Shown piece after piece: positions 48,101 to 59,944 of a stretch of 64,000 nucleotides of DNA. The position numbers were made by a program, and so were the translations under genes. Below the pieces are notes generated by a model. It searched no databases. It saw only the letters and a list, made by a program, of their open reading frames with translations, and was not told the origin of the DNA. The first letter of the stretch is position 1, and each line of letters opens with the position of its first letter. Origin of the DNA: Sphaeramia orbicularis (lineage: Eukaryota > Chordata > Actinopteri > Kurtiformes > Apogonidae); assembly GCF_902148855.1 (NCBI RefSeq), contig NC_043969.1, forward strand, positions 30,385,853 through 30,449,852. The letters run 5' to 3'.

Positions 48101-49470
48101 CAATGAGCAAAGGAATAGTCTGACCACCTGATGAAAACATCAAATATATGATTAAATAAAGACATCTGTGATTATACATCTAAATTTTTATTTGGCACAT
48201 TCTGTAATCCTTGATACAGAAGCCAAGAATAGCTGTGGATTTATATATTATTTTATGGTTGTTATCTGACGTTAACAAATTAATTAATTTGTTTTCTCAA
48301 CACAACAAAGATCATTTTTTCGTGATAACAAATAAATTTATTTTGTTACTTCATAATAAGAACCTTATACAGGACCTAGATGCAAGCAAGAACCACATCC
48401 TCCACATTGCAGCTTTCACATGTGTTGTACAGAGCAGAACACACATTCAACAACTTATAGCAAGTTACGGTAACTACGAGAAAACAAAGTTTGTTATCTT
48501 GAGATAAAGTAATTAGTACGTTATCACAAGATAACCATAAAATATGTATGTCCATGGCCATTCTCGGCTTCCGTACCTTGAGTTACAGACTTTTAAAAAT
48601 ATTTTTTTTCACCTGTTTTCTCCTCAGTTCCCTCATTATTTGCAGACTGAATAGCAGAAACATTTGTGCTGCAGCTGCGTGCATCTCCTCCAACCAATAT
48701 CAGAGCTGCCTGCAGAGCCCAAGGGTACAGGCCACAGCTATTCAGTATACGGTAACCCAGCTTCACTCCTTGCAGCAAACTGTTGTTACGATTTATCTCC
48801 TCCACCGCAAATACCATAGCATGAATATATCTCAGTGTGTATGGTCTGAAACTAAAACAATGAGAGGCAAAAGTGTTAGGGAGTTAAATACGTTTTAACC
48901 AGTCACAGCAGTTATCAATGAGAAATAAAAATAAATATTTATACATACAAATTTGAAATTGCTAAACAACGGCCATATCTGTATGTATCAATAAAAGTAT
49001 CAAACAGTTATATCAATATAGCCTATATATTAATGAATAACTTCAGTAAATAAAATTGTATTACAATTTTCAATCTTTGAAATTTTTTTTCTGTATTTCA
49101 ACATGTCATAGCACAAGGAAAATTAATACATACAAACACAAACACATGGATATAATACTGTGAAATAACTAAAAAATGAAAGACACATCATGGTACATGC
49201 TGTGATAAAATTTTACCTAATGCAACTGTCATAATATGGTTTTTTATTGAAGTCCTGCTCTGTTAATGAAGACATGAAATAGAGGTTAAAAAGACCCCCT
49301 ATTATCACATCACCACCCTGAAAGAGGCCCATGTTGGTGTGTGTTTCCCATCGGGAACACACTGATGCCTGAACTCCTTCCAGTCCTATTTGTCTGCTCA
49401 GTACAGTGAGAAGCAGCAGAGGGAAGGATGAGGAGGACCATGGAGTCACAAACCAGAGAAACCAAGACAT
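45117..49470 (-). CDS. OlfC (V2R-like) class C olfactory receptor, gene 5, 11 exons, intact
   Basis: Exons 5'-3': 49470-49217, 48851-48613, 48127-48036, 47960-47781, 47672-47484, 47361-46816, 46725-46516, 46414-46291, 46211-46018, 45915-45634, 45539-45117. The total is 2733 nt, 910 residues; GT-AG junctions, open frame. Sister of gene 4. The hinge reads [11 protein letters not shown], so the amino-group-binding Asp is Ser, and the upstream Ser contact is Thr (GIAST), a double change at the presumed ligand site. Tyr (NDYG) is kept. Intron 10 is 94 nt and unrelated to the 113-nt intron of genes 1-4 although both flanking exons are nearly identical. Intron 2 is enlarged by a private MITE (48215-48575). 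Confidence 0.93.
48215..48575. mobile_element. MITE in intron 2 of OlfC gene 5
   Basis: 361 bp with inverted ends TACAGAAGCCAAGAATAGCT and TACGGAAGCCGAGAATGGCC, both leading into TTTTATGGTT. Flanked by CCTTGA at 48209-48214 and 48576-48581. Genes 3 and 4 show the empty site at the same place. Confidence 0.8.
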
Positions 49471-49845
49471 GGATGTAGCTGATCTGGAAATTTAAAATAA
49501 AAATAACCTATTTTAAGACAACACATGTATCAATCCAAAGTCAGATAAATTCAGTTTGTATACAAGCAAAAATGACTTACCACACCAAACCTGACAATTG
49601 AGTTCAACAAGTACAGGGAAAAAATGGTTAAATACCCTACAGATGGCATCAGACACTCTGCAAAAAACAAACTCTGTAAAAACCTAACATCTCCAAATCA
49701 AATATAACATCTTATTGTTTACCTGCAGAGAGAAAAGGGGCTAATAAAAAGACATGCATTACTAGTTTATGAAAATGCTGCTCCTATCACCAGATCATTT
49801 ATCTATCTCTAACCCTATCTGCCCAAGGACAGAGTAGATGTGAGC

Positions 49846-49857
49846 TTTTATAAAAGA
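49846..49857 (-). promoter_or_regulatory. TATA box of OlfC gene 5
   Basis: TCTTTTATAAAA on the minus strand. Nearer the gene, TTGGTGTG/GTAAGT (about 49580) is a strong splice donor and AAATTTCCAG an acceptor just before the start codon, supporting a spliced 5' leader. Confidence 0.5.
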
Positions 49858-50244
49858 TGCTCTTGCTTTTACAAGAAAGAAAAACAGATGACATAATCAC
49901 ATGAGCAAAAATTATCCCTCTCTAGTGTGATAGCATGTAAACAACTATCATGTGTAAAAGTGTGTGTGCGTGTGTATCATCATGTTTCACAAAAACAAAA
50001 AATGTTTTTTGTTTTTCTTTATTCTGGTGTAATCTAGGGCATATCTCAACCATATCAGTTTGTTGAAATGCCTGTTTTAACAATACTAACATTACAAGCA
50101 ATGTAGATGGCCTGACAGAAGGGTTGAAAAGGGACAGAAACAATAATAATCCTTATGGAGTCATTCCAATGGCACAAGTGAATGTAAATGTTCTTGGAGC
50201 AGTGAGCTGCAGTTGATGGCACATGGGGCCATCTTCACATATTT

Positions 50245-50735
50245 TCCTCCGCCAAGGAGGTTATGTTTTTGTCGGCGTTCGTTTGTCTGTCTGTCTGTCT
50301 GTCTGTCTGTGTCTGTCTGTCTGTCTGTGTGCAAGATAACTCAAAAAGTTGAGGACGGATTTGGATGAAAATTTCAGGAAATGTTGATACTGGCACAAGG
50401 AACAAATGATTCAATTTTGGTGGTGATCGGGAGTGGTGGGGTAGGGGGGCCACTGATCTGCCTTGGCGGAGGTCTGTGCTCTCTTTTCTAGAAAAGCACT
50501 CGTAAAGCACAGACCTCCTACCAAGGCAGATATGTGCCCCCCACCCCTGATCACCACCAAAATTTAATTATTTGTTCCTTGTGCCAGTATCAACATTTTC
50601 TGAAATTTCCATCCAAATCCGTCCATAATTTTTTGAGTTATCTTGCACACGGACAGACAGACAGACAGACAAGGGGGGGGGCACTGATCTGCCTTGGCGG
50701 AGGTCTGCACTCTCCGAATGCTTCTAGTTATCAAT
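50245..50735. repeat. inverted pair of a common fish repeat (CCTCCGCCAAGGAGG type)
   Basis: A plus-strand copy (50245-50487, with a (GTCT)n tract) meets a minus-strand copy (about 50488-50680), then a short plus-strand end (50683-50733). Shared words are GCAAGATAACTCAAAAA, GGATTTGGATG and CTGCCTTGGCGGAGGTCTG. A transcript through it could fold into a long hairpin. Confidence 0.8.
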
Positions 50736-50759
50736 CCTTTGGTCAACTGTAGTCACAGT

Positions 50760-51011
50760 AGAATTAGCCTATGTATAAGTGTTTTTAATGGCAGGGGAAA
50801 CTGGAGGGCCGGTGGAAACCAATGCAGGATGGATAAAAAAGGTAAACTTAACACAGAAAGGCCCCATTCTGATGAGGAACTGGACACAGAACCTTCTGTC
50901 TGTGACACAGATATGGTAATCACTACACCACCAGCCAACATTGTTTACTTACAACCAAATCATTGCTGTGTTTTGTCATCTGTTGTTTGGGACAGCCCAG
51001 AAATCACATAG
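50760..51011 (+). other. conserved orphan reading frame, spacer copy 3
   Basis: Diverged copy of 27745-27960 with an equal-length core: RISLCISVFNGRGNWRAGGN and ELDTEPSVCDTDMVITTPP, then an extra C-terminal stretch to a stop at 51011. Differences from copies 1 and 2 include conservative ones (Asp/Glu, Ile/Val). Confidence 0.35.
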
Positions 51012-52188
51012 TGTATATAGTGCATACCTGAATTTACAGGAAATATATAAATATGCAAAATCTAAAATCCTAGTACCAGTAAAAGCTTTCACTTTTCTGG
51101 TTGTTTTGTGTTTGACTTTAAAATAAAGGTGAAGTCACAAAAATCCACAGCAGAGATGGATTTCTTTCAGTCAGTTAGGGTCCATGTAAATAGGCCTGAC
51201 AGTGATGTAAGAAGAGGAGCAAGACAGGAAGAAGTAACCCATGGTGTTACATAATGTATGTTATATGAAAGCTTTGTTTCAGTTTAGTTACACATGTAGT
51301 TTGGTGCGATAAGGCACAATTCTTGCCAAAGCTACAAGAAGCCACTGTGCCTTTTTTACGTCTCCCTCAAGTTGATGCATGACATGATATGACATAGAGA
51401 AAAAACAGGAGTGTATAGCCTTTATGCGTGGAATGATTTGCCTGGTGAACTGTTTCCTGAATTGGTGAATATATTATGACATGTCATCTCTGTACAAAAC
51501 CTATTAAATATTTGTGATACGCCTGTTGTACCCAGACCTATTGGCTGACAAATGTGTGTTGTTTACCACTGATACTGACTTAGTCTTCCCATGTCTACAG
51601 CTTTTGTATCTGAACTAAATGATCATAGTATGCACGCTGCTTTTGCAAACACTGTAAATTCAAGGTCAACAATGTATATTTTCTTGTTATGTGTCTGTGA
51701 GACTACCATTAGTATTTGTCACCAAAGGTTATAACAATGACCAAGTGGAGAATTTTATGATAATTTGCACCATTATGTTTGACATTTATCATATGTTTCA
51801 TTTTTGTTGTGTCAGCTGTGTGTTGGTTGTTTTGTTTTACTTGTGGTGATGGCTGTTTTTTTATGCATGGCATTTATGTGCTAAATTTAGGCACTGACTT
51901 TATGCACTACATGTTCCTAAGATTAAAAAATGAATAACCAGTCATTAAACTCCACTAAATTCATTCAACTCTATTCTCTTTTCTCTCTTATAAGAGAAAT
52001 AAAAGAATCCAAAATATATTTGTCTTGGTTTTGCCATTCAAAGTTTCTCTTGCATAAAGCAAATAACAAAGATGTGACAGAGGAAAAATTACTCCACTGT
52101 ATTACTAGAACACTTATTCACATTTGTTATGCAGAGAAATGAAATTAATGTATGACATGTCCATGTGGATGATCCAGGCAGAAGCGTA
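51012..52188. other. spacer between genes 5 and 6, without the LINE
   Basis: 51540-51900 and 51890-52050 match the two sides of the LINE insertions at 28.2/30.6 kb and 42.2/44.7 kb. Here the sides join directly near 51890 (CTAAATTTAGGCACTGACTT). No gene seen. Confidence 0.6.
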
Positions 52189-52194
52189 TTTATT
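52189..52194 (-). other. polyadenylation signal of OlfC gene 6
   Basis: AATAAA on the minus strand about 100 nt past the stop, in the flank GACATGTCCATGTGGATG shared with gene 4. Confidence 0.45.
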
Positions 52195-52294
52195 TTAATC
52201 ATTAAACAGATCATTTACAAATGTGTTTGAATGTCTTTTTTTTTTTTTTTTTTTTTTGATAAAAATGTAAAATCCAATGTCCACATGAAGACAG

Positions 52295-55200
52295 TTATCT
52301 ACCCATCAGGTGTTTCTTAGTGTTTTTCTCAGGCCTCAGTAGAATAATGTAACATTTTGGGGCAAAGATACAGAACAGTAAACCATAACTAGAGGCCAGG
52401 ATTGCAAAAATCTCAACAGCAACCACATATTTCCCAGGAGAGCTAACATAAGCAGGGACAAAGGCCACCCAAACAGCACAAAATATCAGCATGCTGAAAG
52501 TGATCAGTTTGGCCTCATTGAAGTTGTCAGGGAGTTTCCTGGCAAGAAAAGCCAAGAGGAGGCAGGTGCAGGCCAGCAGACCGATGTAGCCCAGAACCAG
52601 AGAGAAGCCCACCACAGAGGCCATGGCACACTTCAACGTGACTTTTGAACCTTGAATGCCCAAATCTTTGTGAGGTACTGGTGGACTGAGCAACAACCAT
52701 ATGATGCAGATGATGATCTTGGAAAAAGAACACATTTAAATGAAACAATATAAATTATGCAACATTCTACAACAGCAACATCATTTTCATCCCTCATTCC
52801 CTCAAAAACATGGTTCTCACCTGTACACTGGTGAACAGGCAGACACTTCCTCTCTGTAGACCTGGACCAAACCACTTCATCAAAGCTGCAGCACCGGGAC
52901 GAGCTGAGCGGAAAGCTGCCAGAACCACCATGGTCTTCACCAGAAGACAGGAAACACAAAGTACAAAGCTGATCCCAAAGGCTGCCTGCTGGAACCGACA
53001 AGACCAGACTGATGGACGACCAATGAACACCAGAGAACACAGGAAGCAGAGCTTCAGTGACAGAAGAAGAAGGAACTCAGCTCTGAGTTATTGGCTCGAA
53101 CCTTAAAGTAAAAGTTCAAACAGTTTTAATACAATCACTGGCCTATTTGTTTATAACAAAGAAATCAAGATCAAATTTCATATCCAATCTTACCATTGGT
53201 GTGCGACGATTATAAAGAAAAACTACAAATACAACTATTGTCACCACTGCACCAGACACAGCTACTGTAGTCAGAGTAATGCCCAGTGTTTCATTAAAGG
53301 ATAGAAAATCGATCTGACGACGGATACAGACAGTTCGCTCAGTATTGGACCAAAACTCAGATGGACAATGTTGACAGTGGAGGGAACCTGTTATATTACT
53401 AATTTCTCCTTCTCCACATGGAATACAGTCAAAGCAGCAAACAGGTTCTCCTTTCCTGTTGGCCTTTCGGGTACCTGGGGGACAACTCTGACTGCACACT
53501 GAGACAGGAACCTGGAAATTATGTGAAATAATGTTTTCATGAACATGCTCTTTTGAATTGACACAGTAAGCATGTAATTGAACTTCCTGTTCATCCGAAT
53601 ACCTCATTGGACCCTGTGTTCCACTGGATAACTGACTCGTTTAGGTGGACATTAAACTCATCCACATGACCAATCAACACAAGTTTAAGTGAACCCTCAG
53701 GGGTTTTCTGCCAGTTGACAAGGTCATACTTTGCAGGAATATCAGCTCCTTGGAAATAGAACATTTCTCCATGTGGTGTGGAAATATTTACTTTGTTCAA
53801 GTGCTGCAAAAGCTGAAACAAAGAAAATATTATGCTAATTAATTCAAGCATGTCACCATTTTCCATGAAAGAAATGTATGTACATATCACAGGTTCTGGG
53901 AAAGGCACAAATGAATGCTTAAATGTGATTTATTTGTTAGTAAAATGTTTGAAACTTATATAATGCTTCTAATTGTTCTTCAGTACAGATTAGAAAAAAA
54001 AAAAAAAAGACAAAACAGCAGACAATTTTGACAGAACTGTTGTGACTCCAAAACTTTTGGCCATGACTCTAATGTTAGTTAGTTGGGGCCTCAACAGTTA
54101 TCTCTGACTGTTATCCATAACTGTTATGTAATAGATGATTTTACCTCTCTGGGTTTGATGTGTTTTGCAGAGGAGCAGGTGGAGCTGTTGTTCGTAGGAC
54201 TGTCTCTGTTTGGGCAGGAGAGAAGACTGTGAAGGGCGTGAGCTGCTGCATAAACAGCAAGATACACATTATATGTTTCCCTTAGCTGAGACATGTCAGT
54301 AAAGACATCCTGCACATCCTCCAGAGACTCTGTCCCAGTGCAGGGTGGCAGAGAAGATTTTGGAAGAGACTTATTATCAAGAAATGAAGTAGAAGAATTT
54401 GATGGATAGTCAGATTTTAATGAAGAAGAATGTGAGTCAAGAGGTGCTTTATGGGATTGTGTAGCTTCAGGACTACATCCAAACTCTCTTTCCCATAATT
54501 CTCTTATAAACACATTGTCAGGATGATTATATGGGTTTAAACTTCTGAGATAATTTTTAAATCCAGGTATTGTTGAACTGCGTATGGCCACACCAACAAC
54601 ACCACTTGACAACTTAGAGATGGCAAGATTTTGTATCAGGTCATCACTGGTGCTCCAGGCCTCACTGGCCAGAAACTGTCTGTCAGTCACCTGTAATGAG
54701 AGGACACTAACGTACATTATAACATGCAACACTGCTCACATTTTTTTTTTTTTTTTTTTTTTTTGGGGGGGGGGCGTTTTTTTTTTTTTAACAATGGTCC
54801 AAATTGGATATACATATTTCAAGTATTCACTTACATTTCTCTCAGCCAATGCAAGAAAAACTTTCTCTACATCTGTATACCAGCAAAAAATCAGTATCAC
54901 CCTTGCAGTTGAAACTTCAATTGTAATTGCTGCTTTTTTGGCATCATTCATGATTGTTTGTCGGTTGACAATCTGTACAAAATCAACACAGACTCCCTTT
55001 CCTTGAGTCTCTTTTTGGAACGTCTGAAACAACGAGTATTTGATTGTTGTCATGTCTACTGTACACATGAAATGCATTAGTGTATTTCAAAGAGATGCAT
55101 AAATACAAGAGGTAAGCATATACATATACACCTGTAAAGCCAAATGACCGTAATCAGTGTTTACTATCACTGCTCCAACCCAGGCCCATTTGAAGCGTAT

Positions 55201-56295
55201 AGCCAGTTGTGCCATGGCTCTTGCTTGGTAAATATCACTGGGGATTGTTCTGAAAAAACTTGGGAATTTATGCCTGTCACTGAGACAAGGGCAACTCGCT
55301 ATGAAGCTGATCTGAAGGAAAAAGAAAAAGAAATGGCTGATGACAGGGTTTCATCAGAGGTTAAATTTTACTGTGTAAAACTCACAAGTGGTACAGAGAG
55401 AGGTGCCAATACTCTGGACAATACTTTTGCTGTTCCGGATGAAGCAGCACCAATGAGCAAAGGAACAGACTGACCACCTGATGACAATAATATGATTACC
55501 TGAAAACATCATTCATTTCCATACACTATAACCATGTCAAACTTTTTGCATATTCAGTTCACTATGTGAATATCCAGTCATACCTGTTTTCTCCTCAGTT
55601 TGTTCATTCGCTGCAGGCTGGGGAGTAGAAACAGTTAAGTTGCAGCTGTGTTCGTCTCCTCCAATAAGTGACAGAACTGCCTGCAGAGCCCAAGGGTATC
55701 GGCCACAGCTATTCAGTATATGGTAACCCAGCTTGACTCCTTGCAACAGAGAGCTATTATGGTTTATCTCCTCCACTGCAAATATCATCGCATGGATGAG
55801 TCTTATTGTTGGTGGGTCGAAACTGAGACAGTGAGAGAAAAAAAAGTATTTGGGAATTAAATACCTTTTAGCCAAATACAAGTTGGAATAGTTGGAATTG
55901 AATAGGAGTTGATCATTACATGTGTTTTCTTCATTTCCACAGATATGTAATAGCACAACAAAAATAAATACATACAAAAACAAACACATGGACACCAAAC
56001 TGTCAAATCAGTAAGCTAATGGATTATTTTGAAAATGTTACCCTTTGCAAGGTTTATGATATGGCTTCTCTGTGAAGTCCTGCACTGTAGCTGAAGTCAT
56101 GTAAGAGAGGCTGAATAACCCGCCAATAATCACGTCACCATCCAGTGAAAGGCCCTTGTTACTCTGTGGACTCCATTGAGAGCATAGTGTTGGCTGAACC
56201 CCCTCCAGTCCAATCTGTCTGCTCAGTACAGTGAGAAGCAGCAGAGGGAAGGATGAGGAGGACCATGGAGTCAAGAACCAGACAAAACAAGACAT
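52295..56295 (-). pseudogene. OlfC (V2R-like) gene 6: 10 exons, one-base frameshift in TM2 exon
   Basis: Exons 5'-3': 56295-56042, 55822-55584, 55477-55386, 55311-55132, 55023-54835, 54690-54145, 53812-53603, 53511-53194, 53101-52821, 52717-52295. The fourth-last piece named here ends before 53511-53194, which is 318 nt, exactly the sum of exons 8 (124) and 9 (194) of the other genes: the linker/TM1 intron is gone without scar. The TM2-TM4 exon is 281 nt instead of 282; near 53073 the paralogs read GGAAACTC on the plus strand and this copy GGAACTC. That shifts the frame after VRANNSELS and gives a stop about five codons on, before TM2. All other exons are open and would fit a receptor of about 910 residues. 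The Asp (TIPSD) is kept and the CaSR Glu297 equivalent is Glu. A sequencing error would restore it. Confidence 0.85.
54741..54789. repeat. T and G homopolymers in intron 5 of gene 6
   Basis: About 24 T, 10 G, C, G, then about 13 T. A likely place for assembly error. Confidence 0.9.
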
Positions 56296-56299
56296 GGAT

Positions 56300-57274
56300 G
56301 TAGCTGGTTTGGACCTTGAACATAGACATAAAAGTTATCCTAAAGTTAAAAAAAATAATAATAATAAAAAAGAATATGAGGTATAAAAAACAAAAACTGA
56401 TATCAAATCTGACAGTGTGACAAGCACAGGAAAAATGGTTAAAATCCTCAGACAACATTCATCTAATCATCAAAGACAAATAAAATATTTCATCAGCTAT
56501 CTGCAAAAAGAAAGCACATATACATAAAAATATGTTTCATTTTGTTAAAATGGTGTCAGAACATAAACATTCATATCATTTATATCTATCCATATACATG
56601 AATCACACCCCCTCCATTCTGCTAAAGTGAAGTGTTGATGTGAGTTTTTATAACAAAAAAGATTCACAAGAAGGAAAAACAAGTGACGTAAACCTGAGCC
56701 ACATGTTCACTGCGCTGTAGAGTGAACACGTGAGCAATTATAATGTGTGTGTGCATGTACTTTTACACAGTCATATTATGACTAGAGGTTTCTGAAAGTT
56801 GATGAGCCAATTTTATGTTTAAAATATGCAAATATTATTTAAGTCTAAATTTATATAAATATTTGCAGATTTCTTTTTTCTCTTTGTATTTCATGTTTCA
56901 CACTGAATATTTTCAGCATGTCTTCTCCGCACTTTATTTTTTTATAACTTACTTCTGCCAACTGTGAAATTTCCTCATGGTGGGATGCATAAAGTCTTAT
57001 CTTATCTTATAACCTTTAGGCAGTCTAATTGTCATTACTGGGAGTCAGCTGGGAACATCACTCACAGATTGGGTGTTTTGCTCAGAAAAAAATCTTAGAA
57101 AAAAGAACTGGAAGGGCTATAGGTTGTATTTCCTTTTTCAAATATTAACAAATCACCTAAAATTCTCACTAGAGTGTTTAGAATAAATGTCTCTGAAGTT
57201 ATGCAAAGGATGTGGGTGTACTGCGTTATAGTGGTATATGTACTGCCTCATACTAATGGTCCAAAGGATTTATG
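56300..57274 (-). other. 5' flank of gene 6
   Basis: A degenerate TATA block, TTATAAAAACTCA on the minus strand (about 56641-56653), stands where the other copies have the full box. The CTGTAGAGTGAACACGTG block near 56713-56730 parallels their CTCTCTAGAGTGA block. No other gene. Confidence 0.35.
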
Positions 57275-57293
57275 TGACCACTAGAGGGAGTAG
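57275..57293. promoter_or_regulatory. CTCF-like motif near the plch1 side of the array
   Basis: TGACCACTAGAGGGAGTAG contains CCACTAGAGGGAG, close to a CTCF core. Its flanks are not related to those at 10535 and 38417. Confidence 0.45.
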
Positions 57294-57499
57294 TGAGCCT
57301 CAGAAAGTGACAAGATGGGATGAGAACCAAGTGAATTAAGAATTAACAAACCAAGACCCAAGAACCAAGAATAAAGAAACAAGTGGTACCAGGCACAGCA
57401 CCCCCTCCCCTGCACTTATTGTAGCTTATTTTAGCATTGAGCCAGCTGTTCATCATGTCTATGCCTATGCTGATGTCAGCATATCAATTGCCTCTATAT

Positions 57500-58085
57500 A
57501 TGTGCCAAGTTTGAAGATAATTGAAACAAAATGGATGTTTTCATAGACATTTGAAATTTCGCCCATTACAGGTAAATGAGAGAAGAAAAAAGATATTTTA
57601 AAATTCATTAAAAAAAATTGGAACTTTGATCTACTTTTCCCAAAATGTAACCACATTTATTCTGGGTCACTGGAAATCTATCACCCCAATTTGGTATGAA
57701 TTCAACCAATAGCTTTCCTGCCACAGACATTGGAGATTTTGCCCATTATATGCAAATGGGTAAAATAAAAAAGATTTTAAAAATTCCTAAAAAATTGAAA
57801 TTTTGATCTACTTTTCCCAAAATGTAATGACATGTAGTCTCGGTCACTGGCAATCTATGAACCCAATTTGGTATGAATTCAACCAATAGTTTTGCTGCTA
57901 CAGACATTTGAAATGTTGCCCATTATATGTAAATGGGAAAAAAATAAAGATTTTAGAAATTCTTAAAAAATTTTGAACTTTGACGTACTGTTCCCAAAAT
58001 GTAATCAGATCTATTCTAGGTCACTGGCAATCTATAAACCCAATTTGGTATGAATTCAACCAATAATCTTGCGGCTAGAGTGTTA
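57500..58085. repeat. tandem repeat, period about 178 bp, three-plus units
   Basis: Landmarks GCCCATTA at about 57561, 57741, 57918 and CAATTTGGTATGAATTCAAC at about 57687, 57863, 58041 give a period of 176-180 bp. No coding capacity. Confidence 0.85.
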
Positions 58086-58429
58086 ACAGTCAAACAAAGA
58101 ATCAAACAAACAAAACAAACTGAACCAAAAACAACACCCCCTGCCTCCACTGGGCGGAGTAATGCCTTTTAAAGTCAAAGAAAGTGAGAAAATGATATAA
58201 GCTGGAAGTACAGTTATTTTCACTACTGAACACAGCTCTAAAAGGAGTGATCCAGTCTGTGGATACATAACATTAATCTGTTGGTGTTTTAGTAGTTGGT
58301 GGTAGTCCTGTGTTCTGGTATGTGACTTCCACCAGCTGCTGATAATTTGGGAAAGCAGCACTACATATAACCCCTTTACAAACATCATACACTTATGAGT
58401 CTGGTTTGTCCCTGGTAGAAACTCTGAAA

Positions 58430-59310
58430 CATTTCAACATTTCTGCACATATATAAACACCATAGAATCATTCAGGAAGCTGATGTGGACTGACTTCCAA
58501 AGATGAATGCAATCTGGTGCAGTAGACTGAAAAGCTTCTCAGGACAGGAGTCAAGGAACTGAAGAAGGATGCTGATGATGAATAGTGCAAATATATCTGT
58601 ACTTGTCTATCTGTGTTGTCATAACCTAGGAGGCCAAAGAGGAAGCCAAGAACATAGACATATAAGGCCTCAACTTTGCCATATAGATCTTACCTTTTGG
58701 AGGGATGTTCCCTGGTCAGATGAAGCAAAAGTAGAACTTTATGGCCATAATATAGAGGAGAGGTAGGAAGGAAGGCAATGAAAGTTGGTGACTCGTAAAC
58801 TCATTTTCCTAGATGAAAGACTTCAATTCATAAAACATGTGGCAACATGAAGAAGAATTATGTTAGATTTTAAAAATTTCACGCAAACAACTAAACAAGA
58901 ATGCAATAATCCTAAAATAGCAAAATGTGGTATAAGGCCGTAGTACATTTTTTGGATAGACCTTCACATAATTCTGTCCTTAATTCAATAGAAAATGTTT
59001 AAGGCCAGCTTGTGCAAGGGCACACAAACCAGACACAGTTGACAAGTTCTCGGCCAGAGTGTGGTATGAAGCTTGTTGAAGATTGTTACTCAGTGACTGA
59101 TACACAGTAATTAAAGGCAATGTCACCAAAGTGGATGCAAACGTTTGATCCTCTGATAATGCGACAAAAAGAAACTAAAAATGTTCCGTTCTCCTCATTA
59201 TTATTCATCAAGTTTCATTTCTTCAAAATTATTAGGGGATACATAGTGAAGTGAAACCAAATGCACTTAACCCAGGTCTGTGTAAACATCAGATACATGT
59301 ATTATAAGGA
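58430..59310 (+). mobile_element. Tc1/mariner transposon remnant
   Basis: The plus strand carries LTFWRDVPWSDEAKVELYGHN (about 58672-58752), matching the Tc1 transposase motif FWRNVLWSDETKIELFGHN. Later there are pieces of the IENxW and KGNxTK-like 3' region near 58990 and 59110. Deletions and frame changes throughout. Confidence 0.75.
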
Positions 59311-59789
59311 TGAAAATCTGTTTTCACACAAACTTATGGGTCTGAACTTCTTTTGGGGGGCAAGTTGCTAAGAGCTGTCAGTTAAGAGAATGTCAATGTA
59401 TTGGATTGTAGAAATATGAACTGCCTTATACTGATGGTCAAACAGACTCGATCTCCTATGGTGAGGAAAACTAACATGACAAAAAGTGATGAACTGGGAG
59501 ATTAAAAACACTAAGAAACCACTTTTAGAGTTAAAGAAAGTGACAAAGTGATAAAAGCTAGGAGCACTGTTGTTTTCACCACTGGACACAGCTGTAAATG
59601 AAAAGAATGTTTATGAGATTGATGGTGAAATCGCAGTTTTTCTTCTACAAGGGTGAGTTATTATGTGATGTTAATATATTTACTATGTTCACAGTTTATT
59701 GGAGTAGGCCTGTTGTGTTCACAATTAAGGATGACCAAGTGACCAAGAAATTAATTTAAATCAATGCAATGTTTCCTGATCCCATAGAA

Positions 59790-59791
59790 AT

Positions 59792-59837
<46 letters not shown>
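59790..59837. repeat. (TG)n microsatellite
   Basis: TG array of about 23 units. Confidence 0.95.
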
Positions 59838-59944
59838 ATAGAGTTTTACATACAAAAATATAAATGATGTCATTTGAATGAGCTAAGGTCAGGAGGGTTA
59901 CTGTGATATCAGTATCAGTATAGAGGCAGTCGAGGTTGCATCAG

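Noticed and set aside
58083-58388. Minus-strand frame of 101 codons
   Set aside because: No recognised motif, low-complexity start, and it overlaps the end of a tandem repeat.
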